Below, piece by piece: positions 22,873-34,340 of a stretch of DNA of 64,000 nucleotides. The position numbers and the translations under genes are program-made. The stretch comes from Oryza sativa Japonica Group. Taxonomy: Eukaryota; Streptophyta; Magnoliopsida; Poales; Poaceae. Every line of letters starts with the position of its first letter. Within the stretch, counting starts at the first letter, position 1. The stretch lies in assembly GCF_034140825.1 (NCBI RefSeq), contig NC_089035.1:42214001-42278000 (forward strand). Direction: 5' to 3'. The notes beneath the pieces were generated by a model. It saw nothing but the letters and a program-made list of their open reading frames with translations. It did not search any database and had not been told where the DNA came from.

Positions 22873-24038
22873 AACAGAAATGAATTCGTTGGAAACCGTA
22901 ATCCGGCTGTGGGAGAACTTCACGGCGCTGCAGGAGGACCCCGCGCTCTCGCCTTGCTACGCCGACCAGCTGCGCCTCGTGTACGACCCCGTCGCCGGCG
23001 ACTACCGCAACGTGCCCGGCGTCGACACCCGCGTCGTCTCCTTCGGCTCCACCCGCGGCTTCCGCTCCGACGATCCTGCTCGAAAGTAAGCGATATCATG
23101 TCGAATTTATCGTACTCCACTCCACAAGGAGATGAACATGCAATGCATATAGGGACGTGTGCATGGAGAGGCTCGTGGAGGCGCTGGAAGAGGAGGGATA
23201 CGCGGAGGGAGAGAACCTGTTCGGCGCGCCGTACGACTTCAGGTACGCGCCGGCCGCTCCCGGCTTGCCGTCCGGGGTGTTCTCCGACTTCACGTCGAGG
23301 TTAAGGCGCCTCGTGGAGCGCGCGAGCGAGAGGAACGGAGGCAAGCCGGTCATCCTCGTGACGCACAGCCTCGGCGGCCTCTTCGCCATGGTGTTCCTCG
23401 ACCGGACCCCGCTGCCGTGGAGAAGGAGGTACATCAAGCACTTCGTCATGCTCTGCCTCGGCGTCGGCGGCTCGCCGCTGAACATGTGGCCCCTCGCCGC
23501 CTCCTCCATCCCGTCGTCGTCGTCGTTGGTGGGCAGCGTGCTGACGTACGGGAACAGGAGCTTCGCGAGCATGTTCTCCCTCCTGCCGTCGCCGGCGGTG
23601 TACGGCGACACGCCACTGGTGATCACGCGAGCCAAGAACTACTCCGCCGACGACATGCCGGAGTTTCTCTCGGCGGCTGGTTTCTCCGACGACGAGGTGG
23701 CGCTCTACCGGGCGAGGGCGCTGCCGGTGACCCTGGATTTCCGGGCGCCGCTCGTGCCGCTGACGTCCATCAACGGCGTCGGTGTGCCGACGGTAGATAA
23801 GCTGGTGTTCTGGGACGGCAACTTCAGCGCGAAGCCTCAGGTGGTGAACGGCGACGGCGATGGGCAGATCAACTTGGACACCGTGTTGGCATTAGAAAGG
23901 TTGATCGGTGATGACCCGGATCAGGGTTACTTCAAGTCAATTTTGATCCCCAACACGACGCACAAGGGTGTCATCTCCGATGAATTAGCGCTCAAGCGTG
24001 TGGTCAGCGAAATTCTTGGAGCAAATTCAATTAACTAA
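22862..24038 (+). CDS. LCAT-like acyltransferase/lipase, 5'-truncated and chimeric
   Basis: Exons 22862-23085 and 23153-24038 (GT-AG intron) give 369 residues. The body is a plant lecithin:cholesterol acyltransferase-like alpha/beta hydrolase acting on phospholipid or sterol ester substrates. It shows LFGAPYDFRYAPAAPG, the nucleophile elbow THSLGGLFAM, NGDGDGQINLDTV supplying the likely Asp, and PNTTHKGVISDELAL supplying the likely His. The family normally begins with a signal/anchor and an HP(L/V)ILVPG block of some 60-70 residues. Here these are absent, and about the first 16 residues (including the ATG) come from hAT sequence before the genuine LWENFTALQEDP. Without the N-terminal strand and signal the protein may be inactive or mislocalised. 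It is either a young chimeric gene or a 5'-truncated pseudogene with an intact frame. Confidence 0.8.
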
Positions 24039-24049
24039 GGGGAAACTGT

Positions 24050-24410
24050 TTTAATCCCTCGAGGGGATATCCCCTCGTTCTTTGCATGTCACTTAAATGG
24101 TTATAAAAAAATTTGAAAAAAATTAGGAATGTGTATTAACATGTGATATAACACTCCACAAACATGCAAGTTCAAATTCAACTTCTACATCTCGTAACGA
24201 AAAAACAAATTGAACCGCAGCTAGTTAACGTATATTCATAGTCAAATTTGTTTTTTTCGTTGCGAGATGTATAAGTTGAATTTTTACTTGCATGTTTGTG
24301 GAGTGATATATCACATATTAATACATCTTCTTAAATTTTTTTAATTTTTTTCATAATCATTTGAATGACATGCAAACAACGAGGGGATATCCCCTCGAGG
24401 GATATCAAAA
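24050..24410. mobile_element. Foldback MITE just after the LCAT stop
   Basis: Long, nearly perfect inverted repeat. The outer block CCCTCGAGGGGATATCCCCT is itself palindromic and occurs at both ends, followed inward by CGTT(C/G)TTTGCATGTCA and then ACTCCACAAACATGCAAGTT and complement. Arms are about 170 bp around a short loop. No coding capacity. It starts 12 bp after the LCAT stop codon and so probably lies in the 3' UTR. Confidence 0.88.
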
Positions 24411-24774
24411 TTCTCTTCCTTAACTAAGCCACTTCTTGAATCTTTGATAGCAGACATGTATTATCCAAATCCAAAACTGAGTGTTCCTTTTGCTTCTAGT
24501 TGCAGCTTTCATTTTATTCTGAAATAATAAATAAGTAATCTTGCATGTCATGATGTCAATGAACTTCATCTTGAATTAATTTCTAGAGTCAAAACTCGAA
24601 ACGAAATCTACATGATCTGAAACTATCTGTTAGGAATTTTGCGTGTCTATCAGCCGTGTTTATCATCAATAAGAACAAGTATAATAGCAGGCTACAAGCT
24701 AGCTATCACTGCACATAAAACATGATGGATGGAGTATTAGCGATATTGACTTTTTTGCTGCACATGATTGGCAT
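24411..24774. other. Intergenic, with possible MITE end
   Basis: AT-rich. AACAAGTATAATAGCAGGCT near 24673 resembles one end of a rice MITE of the kind complete at 49636-49844. The other end is not seen. Confidence 0.4.
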
Positions 24775-25002
24775 TGTAGCGCCCGTTCCGTCGTGGCGCC
24801 TAGCGGGAAAACTATCTCTTAAAAACCCTATTTGCGAAATTTGTTTCTTTTCTTGTCGTCTAGTGTCCGTGCCATCTCAGATCTCAAATCCCCGATCTAT
24901 CGTCGAATTCAATCCCGAATCCAAATCCTTCCAAATCAATCCCTCCGCAAAAGTCTATTTCGCCTCCCCCGGGTTTGATGGGCCGAATCTCTCTCGGCCC
25001 AT

Positions 25003-25033
<31 letters not shown>

Positions 25034-28000
25034 CGCTCTGGCCGCGCGCCGCGCGCGCGTGCGCGTGAGCCGCGCCGAGCGTCCCCCCCTCCCTCGCTCT
25101 CTCTCTCCCCGCCTCCATCCCTGGCGAGCTCCTCGCCCGCGGAATCGGCCCCCGCGCGCCGTTGTTCGCGCGCGCGCGCCCGCGTGGTCGCCGCCCGTGC
25201 CGCGCCTGCGCCGTCTGCGCCGCCCGGCCCCGCTGCCCTGCCACGCAGCCGCTCGGCCCCGCAAGCCAGCACGCGTGCCCGAGCCGTGCCGCTCAAATCG
25301 CCACGCCGCCCGTTGCTTCCCGCGCGCGCGTGCCGTGGTGGCCGACCGCCTGGTCGCCGCCGCCGTCAGCGCCTGCCGCGCCTGCCCGCGCCTGCCGCCC
25401 GTGTCGTCGCTCCGCTCCAAATCGCCCCGCCGTCATCGCCGTCGTCATCGACTCGGCCCCGCCTCTCCCCGCGCGTGCTTCCAAGGAAAGAAGGCAGGGC
25501 TCCTCCTCATCGCCTTCTCTCCCTCCTCCTTTTCCCAAAGAAGCAAGGAGGCAAGCCCCCTTTCCCTCTTCCTTTCTTCTTTTTCCTCCCATCGCCGGCG
25601 TCACCTCCTGTCGTCGTTTTGGCCGCTAGCCGGGCGCCAGCCCACCGGCTTGACCGTCCAAAGTCGGTTCCCCTCTCCCAAACCGACATTGTCGCCCCTT
25701 TAAACCCAAGCTCCTCCCTCCTCCAATCTTCCTCGTTTTCGTCTCTCGCCGCCACGCCACTGTCGCCCCTGTTCGCCGTCGCCGATCGTCGTTGCGCGTG
25801 TCGGAGGAGCCGGCACGAGCGAGGACGTGGAAGGGGACTCCGGGCGCGCCCTCCCCTTCCTCTTCCTCGGCCCGAGGCCGAAACGATCACGTTTCGCGCC
25901 GTCGGCTCTCGTCACTGCGCCCGCCCGCACGGTAGTGCATCCCTCCATTCTCCCTCCTCGTTCCATCTCCTCCCTTTAGACTCGGGTAGTAGCACGAGTA
26001 GCCTCCCCGTAGCTAGCTGGCGCCGCCCCGACCTTTGCCGTCGCTCGCCGTGTGCTCGCCGCTGTCGCCGCCCGAACTCGGAAACGCCTCTCGTCGCCAG
26101 CCTCCCTCGATGCGTTTCCTCCTAATCCGGCGCAAGGGACGGATTCCCGTAGCCGCGTAGATGCTCTCGCCGCCGGGAATCGGCCCCTCGTGACCTCGTC
26201 ACCGTTTTCCCCTTTTCTCTCCGCCGGTGGCCGCCGCCACAATCCGCCGCCGTCGAGCTCCCTCCGGCGAATCCGAGCCGTTGGCTCGTCTCCCCTCATC
26301 TCGTGCAACCACCCGGTGTGCTCGCTTTCGCCTGTATCGCCGTGATTCGCTCCGCCGCTCGCCGCCGCCGCCCGCCGTCCATTCGCGGCCGGCGTCTTCG
26401 TCTTCCTCCAGCCGGCCCGCGAGGCAGCCACGTAGGTGCCACGTCGGTGCCACCTCGGCACAACCGAGTCGGCTGACCCGGTCAGCCACTCCCTCCGTTC
26501 CACCCTCCCCGTGCGCGCGGTCCATCGCGAGCCGTGAGGCTGCGCGTGGGCCCGCCGCACCCGCATCCCCCGCGAGCCGCGCGCGTGCGCCGCCCAAACC
26601 CTAGCGCCGCATCGCGTGCTCCCTCCGCACGGTGAACCGTGCCACCGACAAGCGGGTCCCACCCGGGACCACGCAAGGTGGACCCGGCCCACCGGCTCCC
26701 TCTCTCCTCTCCGCCCGCGCGCGCGCTTTGGGCCGCCTTCTTGGGCCGGCCGGACCATTTAGCTCGGCCGAGCCGCCCCTTCCTCTCGGGCCGCGCCCTA
26801 GCCGCCCGAGGAAAGTCTGATTTCCCTCCCTCCTTCTTTTCTTTTCTTTTTCTTTTTCAAAAAGGATTTAAATAAATCATTTTTCCTTTAGACCAAAAAT
26901 CTAATAATCTTAGAAATTCAATATCTTCCAACCGTAAATCCGTTTGACTCCGTTCAACTTCCAAAATTTCTCAAATCTCGAGATCTATCTAATGGCACGC
27001 TTAGAGGTCATTAATAGGGCTTTATTTTCGCCGTTTGTTGAGTTGTCCCGTTTTGCGTGTAGTTTCGGAGCCCGAAGACCCGCAGTGCGAGGATTTCGAG
27101 GATCAAGCTCAAGATCTCGAGCGAGGCAAGCCACCCTTGAACATCTTGAGCCTATATTTGAACTTAATTATGTTGCTTGAAAAAATATTATGCATTGATA
27201 GGATCACACTTAATCTGCTTGTCCCGTCTGCAAGGCAGATTGGCGGACCTACCTATTTGTTGCATTTGATCCTTCCTCTGTTAATTGTTATACCATGTTT
27301 CCTTGTAACCACCTAGTCGCGCCTCGAAAATCGTGCACTCTGCACGAGTATCGACGGTCGCCTTCAAACTTAAAATCTGAGTAACTTCTTGGGTAAAACT
27401 TGGGTTTTACAAAAGACTTGGAAAACCCGACACCTGGGTCGGTGCTTGTGAACTAAATGAATTTCCAAAACCGCGGACCGGGGAACGTACCGGGTGTACG
27501 GTTTCCCGCTCTTGCACTTAAGGACCGTTTCCTTGGAATTTCATCCGAACATAGGACAAGTACGACCACATGGGTGGAATGGGACACCCCTGGCTGAGTA
27601 ACTAGCTTATCAGGGGAGCCTTGATGCCGAGAGACATGTGGATTCGCCGGGGTGGTGTCGGGGAGGACCCCCGGGCTTCCTGGCACAGTATGGTCTGGGA
27701 CCTAACCTGTTGTTGGTCTGGGACCCCTCTCGTCGGCATATGGTAAACCTGTGTCGGCTTTCGAAATGCCTTGTCATGAAAGCTTGGAGGTCTCCCGACG
27801 TGGCTGATCCCCATAAGCTAGGTGATCCGGGTTAGTAATGTCGTGTGGGTAAAGTGTACCACCTCTGCAGAGGTTAACAAACTGTTCGAACAGCCGTGCC
27901 CACGGTCATGGGCGGATGTGAGGTGATTCCTAGCGTAGTTTTGTTTGACTACTGCCTTGTGAAATTTGCTGTTGTGGAAAGGGGATCGATGTTTGGAAAA

Positions 28001-28690
28001 TCTGCAGCTGATGGGATCAGCTAGGCCCGGGTGGCCGTTTGAAGGTTGTTGGCCCGGGTGGCCGTTTAAAAGTTGTTGGCCCGGGTGGCCGTTTGAAAGT
28101 TGTTGGCCGGGTGCCAACCTTGAATCAATTCAAAAGACTGATACATTGCACATACTCCGACCGGACGAGACGCACTGTCTCATCCGTGTCGTTTGAGAAG
28201 CACTCACTTAGTTGATTTCAGAAAAGAGTTCAAATAAAATCAATTGCAAAAACAACAGCCTTTCCTTGAAGCCTACATTAAACACTTATTTCCCGTGGCT
28301 TGCTGAGTACTCCCGTACTCACCCTTGCTCTATATAAATAATCCCCCCCAGTTGCTGAAGAAGATGAAGCGGATCCCGCTGACGAGGAGTTCTTCCAGGA
28401 GCAAGCCGGCTACGATGAGTTTTAGGGTTTTGGCCTAATTCCCAAGTCGCGCCTGTGATGTTTGGTCCAAGTCTTGGCTTCCGCTTCCCTTTTGTAATGC
28501 AGTTGTGAGCTCGGGATCTGTCCGCAGCCCAACATGACTGTACTCCTACTCTATAATAAAGAGACCTCTGTTACTGTGATATTCTGTCTTCCTGTGATAC
28601 CAGCACTGTTTCCTGGGACTGGTATCGATTAACAGGTTAATTTGGAGCGTCACGGGCTAGTTCCGGTCGGGACTAGTCCGGGGCGTGACA
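24775..28690. mobile_element. Solo LTR of a gypsy-like retrotransposon, 3.9 kb
   Basis: Fossil. Begins TGTAGCGCCC and ends GGGGCGTGACA (imperfect short inverted ends, TG...CA). It is flanked on both sides by the perfect 5-bp target duplication GGCAT (24770-24774 and 28691-28695). There is no internal domain, primer site or coding region, so it is a solo LTR left by recombination between two LTRs. The first 2 kb are very GC-rich and give long meaningless open frames. The unusually long LTR suggests a Ty3/gypsy family. The intact target duplication argues for moderate to recent age. Confidence 0.85.
28024..28115. repeat. 27-bp tandem repeat inside the solo LTR
   Basis: Three copies and a partial fourth of a unit beginning GGCCCGGGTGGCCGTTT and ending GTTGTT. 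Confidence 0.9.
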
Positions 28691-28695
28691 GGCAT

Positions 28696-29660
28696 ATTAC
28701 CGAATATATGCATATGGTACTATTGGCTGGTTTGGTGGAATTCCAATTCTGAGCCTTTTTTATCCACAGCTCATGTTCTCTGTTTTTATTAAGACGGATG
28801 TTCTCTGTGATTAGAATATTTGGAGAATTATGATCAAACATGGACTATACTATATCCTGACTAGATGTGAATTATATTTGTATAAATCAGGATTTGTTAT
28901 GTGAACTAGCACATTGCCAATGCCAGGTCAAACAGTAAGTTTTTTTTTCTTCACTAAATATGAGCGCATGGATCTGAAATATATTAATTCATCGGTCAAC
29001 ATGGAGCAAAAAAAAACAAGCATAGCACAACTGATCTAAAAACAATGTCTGACGAATTCCAGTCCATTAATTGCAGAAACAAATGTGCAAATTCTTTAGT
29101 TGCTATAACAAAGGGAATTCCAGTCCATTAGTGCCGCAAGCCAGAGCAGCTTGAGTGGCCAAAATCGAGCTGGTGAAGCAGTCTTCTCTGTTCATGATCT
29201 GTGTCCTCTGTTCTGGAACTGGTAAGCCGAAAATGTTTGCGTCCATCAGTACGTTTATGTGCCATTTGTTTGGCACAAGATGGTACCAATATATAGTCAC
29301 AGCAGGCTGCTGTCATTAGCAGATAAAGAGATCCTGAATATTTTTATTTTACAAACACGCAAAATGATTGCACGTCGGTATATTAGAAAAAAAAGTATTT
29401 GTTTACCTAACACAATCAGCCCAGTCCAACTTATACCAAGGGAAGGGAGAAAAGACAAAACAAGAAAAAAAAACAAGGAAAAAAGGGAAGAGGCCTGAAA
29501 TTTTCTTTTTAAGAAAAAAATTTGGAACTTTTATTCATGTAGCATTGTCAAAAAAAAGGGCCATACAGAGTACATGCATTAACGTTCAACCAACATTATT
29601 TAACCATGGATTATTCGTCTCTGGAAATCCTTATTTGCACCGGCATGGCATGCTCAGCTG
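28696..29660. other. 3' flank of GH17-A, no gene
   Basis: From about 29105 onward the sequence is shared with the 3' flanks of GH17-B (from about 34340) and GH17-C (to about 42150), marking it as part of the duplicated glucanase unit. A-rich stretches occur at 29380-29520. No gene is seen. Confidence 0.55.
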
Positions 29661-32176
29661 CTAGTTCGGAGGAAACGTAATCGGGTAGACCGGCGTCTTG
29701 TCAGGGTAGAAGAGCCCAAAATGCCTCTCGGTCTCATCCCCGGGCTTCTGGTTCTCGTTGAACATGGCGAACACGTACGTCTCCAGCTGCCCGGGCCGCT
29801 TCGGCGTCCCGTTCTTGACGTTGTCGATCACGCCCTGGTTGTGATTCCTCGCGTTCTCCACGTTCGCCGCGAACCCTCCCGCCGACGGCCACCCGCTCTC
29901 CGACACGACGACGCGGACGCCGGGCGCGCCGGCCTTCTCCAGCGCGGCGTACACGGCGTCCACCATGGCGTTGAAGAGGTTGGTGTAGGTGAGGCCGCTG
30001 TCGTTGTCCCTCACCGTGGTGCCCGGCTGGAACGTGGCGTAGTTGAGCGGGATGTCCCGCGGGTTGTCCCTGTAGGCGAAGTAGGGGTACACGTTGGCGA
30101 GCAGCGGCGACATGGTGTTGGCGAGGAACTGCGCGATGGGCACCATGAACTGCTGCAGGTCCGGGCGGAACACGCCGTGCGACGGAGGGGACGAGGCGGT
30201 GATCACGTCCATCCTCACCGCCGTCGACACCTTGATGCTGTTCGAGAGGCCGGCGGACACGAGCGCGTCGTACACGTTCTGCATGGCCGGGAGGATGGTC
30301 CCCATGTCGCCGGGGCCGAGCTCGTTGCCGACGGCGATGTACCGGATGATGACGTTCGGCCAGTAGGCCTGGACGTTGTCACGCACCCAGTCGGCGGCGG
30401 CGGAGGGGTTGTTGGCGAGGTTGGCCACCGCGCTGCTGCCGCCGACGTCGATGATGACGGCGACGCCGCTGCCGCGAAGCGCGTCGAGGGCCTGCTGGTC
30501 CGGGCTGTAGATGCGCATAGCACCGATACCATTGGACTTGTACAGCTGCACGACCTCGCTCTGCGACGGGAGGTTGTCGCCGTTCATGCCGTAGCAAACA
30601 CCGTGGACACCTGCAAAAACATAGGAGTGCATGTTTATGCCAAATCAGACGATTTAATTGATGTGTAGGAAAATAAAATATATATATAGAGAGAGAGATA
30701 TCGAATCTGGATTTTTCACATTTTGATACTTTTGAAAAACTTATTTCACAAATAGACCCCTAAAAAAACTTATCCTAGAAATGGTCTTTTTTGGGGCGCC
30801 AGAGTGGCTGGCGCCGTCATCCAACGGGATGGCGCCAGCCTCTCTGGCGCTGTCCTCCTGCCACCGTGGCGTACGCGAACCGACGTGGCTCCATTCCTGT
30901 TTCTCTGTATGGAGTTGCAACGGTGTTATTTTTATTTTATTTTTTCGGATGTTTTTTCACACTCAGGATCACGATACAACCAACCACAAAAAAAATTTAA
31001 ACTCGAACTACCACTTAGCTAAGTCTGAAAATATCTAGCATACCACTTAGTCTACTTTACACCTTCACTAAAATTAGACCATAACTCATTTAGTAAAACC
31101 CTTTGATCAGCATGTTAAACATAATGCACTCTACCACTATATGAAATTACTTAATCTAATTCAAAATATAACCACATGAAATGACATATATAAGTTAAAC
31201 AGTATATAGAGATGCAATTTTTTTATTTTTATTTTATTTTTTTGATATTTTTTCACACTTATGAGAACATAGGAACCAACCGTATAAAAAATAAACTCAA
31301 ACGGACAAAATATGTGACATGTAGAATTTTCCAAAATTCTACCGAAACGGACAAAATATGCCATCTATTAAAATAGGCGTAACTTTCTCATACGGACTCG
31401 GAATCAGGCAAATAATATATGCACGGACATCTACAGAAAAAGTTACATCCGATTCTCCCCCGCTTTGCCGGGTTCGGCGATATTAAAACCTCCAAATTCC
31501 GCTTGCAAGATTGTGTTTTCGAGGAGAGAAGTTTTTCGGTGGAGCTTTGGAAAATTCCACATGCCACATATTTCGTCCGTTTGAGTTTATTTTTTACGTG
31601 GTTGGTTCTTGTGAGTTCCTAAGTGTGAAAAAAATATCAAAAAAATAAAATAAAAATAAAAAAGTTGCACATCTCTCTCCTCTGCACTAGTTCGGAGAGA
31701 GGAGAGGAGAGGAAAAATTCTACATGTCACATATTACGTCCATTTGAGTTCAATTTTTTTATGGTTGGTTCTTGTGTGTCCCTAAGCGTGAAAAAAATAT
31801 CAAACAAATAAAACAAAAATAAAAAATTTCCGGGGGGGGGGGGGGGGGCGCCAGCCACTCTGGCGCACTCCCCCTAGCCACCTCAGCATCGCCCCGCCAC
31901 GTCGGCGGTGGGACGGCGCCAAAGAGGCTGGCGCCATCCTGTTGAACGATGGCGCCAGCCACTCTGGCGCCCCAAAAAGGACTATTTTTAGGATAAGTTT
32001 TTCTAGAGATCTACTTGCGAAATAAGTTTTTCAAAAGGACCAAAATGTGAAAAATCCAGGAGATCGAATTGCATATGAGAGGCAGAGAGGGTTAGTTAAT
32101 TAATTGATTAGCAATAGATCAGCTCAGCATGAAAGAGAAAAGGAAGGGAAAAATAAGTTCTGAATATACCTCCCAT
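29661..32176 (-). CDS. GH17 beta-1,3-glucanase, copy A
   Basis: Exon 1 is 32170-32176 (only ATGGGAG) and exon 2 is 29661-30610. Together they give 318 residues starting [10 protein letters not shown]. Glycoside hydrolase family 17 endo-beta-1,3-glucanases cleave beta-1,3-glucans such as callose or fungal wall glucan. The proton donor is Glu99 in AVGNEL and the nucleophile is Glu240 in [13 protein letters not shown]. The frame ends at FPPN with the usual KTPVYPITF strand. The TATA box at 32304-32311 and the absence of any earlier ATG in the leader support this start. Family members normally carry a signal peptide of about 25-30 residues before the (I)GVCYG strand, and here there is none, so secretion is unclear. 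The intron is expanded by a 1.35-kb MULE. The protein is nearly identical to copy B. Confidence 0.9.
30707..32059. mobile_element. MULE-like foldback element in the GH17-A intron
   Basis: Terminal inverted repeats begin CTGGATTTTTCACATTTTG and end in the complement. They continue through AAACTTAT(T)TC and the self-complementary GGCGCCAG...CTGGCGCC blocks for about 100-150 bp. Flanks are GATATCGAAT and GAGATCGAAT, a 9-of-10 match as for Mutator target duplications. GH17-B has the uninterrupted target site, so the insertion followed the A/B duplication. The interior carries further inverted copies of an AT-rich block. No transposase is seen, so it is non-autonomous. Confidence 0.85.
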
Positions 32177-32303
32177 TTGATCAAATAGCTATGATAACTC
32201 GAGCTCTGATCTGCTTGATCAGTATCTGGAGATGGAATTATGAATGGCGCCTCGATGCTCGCGCTCGCTAGCTCGTGATCGTAGCTAGGAAAGAATGTCC
32301 CCC

Positions 32304-32311
32304 CTTATATA
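32304..32311 (-). promoter_or_regulatory. TATA box of GH17-A
   Basis: TATATAAG on the minus strand about 130 bp before the ATG, conserved in copies B and C at similar distance. Confidence 0.7.
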
Positions 32312-32378
32312 CTGCAAGATGGCGTGACTTCTTCCTCTTGTCAATGAGACACTTCAATCGGTTAACCAGTAATCACGA

Positions 32379-33197
32379 GATCCGGCCGACGGCGGAGATC
32401 ACGAGGTTTGCCTCGCGTTGGGATTCGACTTCGGTTATACTTTTGCTTTGGAATTGTGTTCCTTTGCTTTATTCCTCCTCTAGCATCTGCCCATACATTC
32501 CGTGTGATGAACACTGCGAATCAAATGGGACGTTTAAGATGTTGTTGTTGTACTGATAGCGTGATTGAATTCATGGCCTCTTTCTGCCAAGCCGCATATG
32601 GAGTTTTTTTTGGTGTTTCAGTTTCAAGTCGCGGTTGGTGAATCCGAAATCACGTGATTAAAACAGTAATTATCGAGCACGGAAGGAATGGAATTTTTTT
32701 AAAAAAAATGCAGAACGGAGTAATTTCTTACAGATCATCCTGTTTCTGCTTGATGCGATAGCTAATCGCTGTCGGTGCTCTATTACTGCTCCAGCTCAAG
32801 CTCGAACAGCATTCCAGCTTGTCGGCCAAATTGGACATATCTTTCGGCCCAATTGGTTTAATCCCCATCTCTTTTAGCCGGGCCGCAAGTTATCCCCTCC
32901 TCGTCACGCTATCTATAGGCCCATTATTATCTATCTGTGTTATGTTTTAGAACAAGCTGGAAATGCTGGTTGAGCTCGAGCAGTAGTAGATAGGGATGAA
33001 AACAGTCCGGAAAGTTTCCGAATTCCGGACGTGTTTTTGGAAACGGGAAGTGTCGGTCAGAATTTTTTCGAAACATTTGGAAACGGAAACGAATTCCGAA
33101 TTCTGAATTTTTTTCTCGGAAACAGAAACAAACATGATAAGGCTGCTATTCGTTGGAAACCGTAATCCGACGGAAATTTTCAAGAAATGAATTCAAA
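32379..33197. repeat. Copy of the NAC 3' flank segment (22053-22872)
   Basis: Direct-orientation duplicate, almost identical to 22053-22872. It begins exactly where homology between the promoters of GH17-A and GH17-B stops (after CCAGTAA), so it marks a duplication junction. Unlike the first copy, the hAT sequence in it continues to a complete element. Confidence 0.93.
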
Positions 33198-33664
33198 TTT
33201 TTTTTTCTTAGAATCGAAAAGGGAGTATTTCTCATATACAACTGATTAGTTTCATTCTTCTCTACTCTTTAATGTTTAGGTTTATACTAGTATTGATGTG
33301 CTTAATTAAATAGAAATATTTTTAGTTCCAGTAATTTAGATTTGTTTGCATGATTACTTTTTAAATTTTTATTAGACCATGTCATACTACTTATAATTAT
33401 AGTTATAGATGAATATAGTTCTTTTTCTCCAAGAAAGTAAAGGGTACAACTAGTTATTATTATTATTATTGGTAAAAAAAAATAAATATCGGTTTGTTAT
33501 TTTAGAAAAAAATATTGAGCTACATCTCTTTCTTAATTTGAAAAGTTCAATTTAAGGGCTTTTTATATTCCGATAAGTATCCGTTACCGTATTCGTTCCA
33601 AATCGTATTCGTTCCGTTTTCGTATTTGATAAATATCCTTTGCCGTATTCCCGTTTTCATCCTA
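32991..33664. mobile_element. Complete small Ac-like hAT element, 674 bp
   Basis: Left end TAGGGATGAAAACAG and right end CCGTTTTCATCCTA are Ac-type inverted termini. Flanking octamers GTAGTAGA and GTAGTAGT match at 7 of 8, as expected for hAT insertion. Subterminal CCGTA/TTCCG motifs are repeated. There is no transposase, so it is non-autonomous. It splits the inverted NAC copy: the same inverted sequence continues on both sides. Confidence 0.85.
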
Positions 33665-34340
33665 GTAGTAGTAGAGCACCGACACCGATTAGGAAAACGT
33701 GGAATTGATCTGAGTGAAATTACTCCGTTCTGCAATTTTTCTTCTAAAAGATTCCATTTCCTCCGCGTGCGAAATAACTACGACCGAATCATTTTTGTAT
33801 TAATCGAGTTGATATCTGTTTCTGCGAGGCCGCTGCCCGCTGGAATCTGGAGATTGAAGCAGAGAAAGTGAGAGGAAACCAAACCGCGACTTGAAACACC
33901 TAACAGACTCCATATGCGGCTTGTCAGAAAGAGACAATGAATTCATCAGGCTACCAGTACAACAACATCTCAAATGTCCCATTTGATTCGCAGTGTTCCA
34001 TCACACGGAATGTATAGTATGAGCAGATGCTGGAGGAGGAAGAAAGCAAAGGAACACAATTCCAAAGCAAAAGTATAACCGGAGTCGAATACAAAAGCGA
34101 GGCAAACCTCGTGATCTCACGTGCGTCCGAATCGAACTCTGGTCGCCTCCACCGTCGTCCGGATCACGCAGCCTGGCCGGCCATCCGCGGCGGCGGGCTT
34201 GCGCCGCCGTGCTGCTTTGGCTGGAAGATCTTGGTGGCAGAGGGCAGAGGACCCAGAAGTCGTCCTCCTCGCCGTCGTCGGTGTGCGGCGGTAGCACCGG
34301 GGATCGGTGATCTCGTACTCGGCCATCATCCACCCGGTAA
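33665..34340 (-). pseudogene. Inverted NAC pseudogene fragment with its 3' flank
   Basis: The minus strand reads TGWMMAEYEITDPRCYRR, as in the NAC gene at 21440, then falls out of frame through small indels, while the nucleotide match continues past the stop region into the NAC 3' flank. Only the C-terminal third of the gene is present. It is diverged more than the direct duplicate at 32379, so the inverted copy is older. Together with the stub at about 32950-32990 it forms one inverted copy interrupted by the hAT element. It abuts the GH17-B unit at about 34340. Confidence 0.85.

Noticed and set aside
24722-26758. Long open frames of up to 467 codons
   Set aside because: They lie in the GC-rich part of the solo LTR, run on both strands and have no domain.
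28024-28115. CRISPR-like array
   Set aside because: Repeat units are contiguous without unique spacers, and the sequence is plant nuclear DNA.
24775-28690. A DNA transposon or complete retrotransposon instead of a solo LTR
   Set aside because: A 5-bp duplication with TG...CA ends and no internal domain fits a solo LTR best. The inverted ends are too short for a MULE or CACTA element.
29721-30668. A 315-codon frame opposite GH17-A, and equivalents at 34595-35740 and 40795-41739
   Set aside because: These are complementary-strand shadows of the GC-rich glucanase exons, composed of His/Arg/Val repeats.
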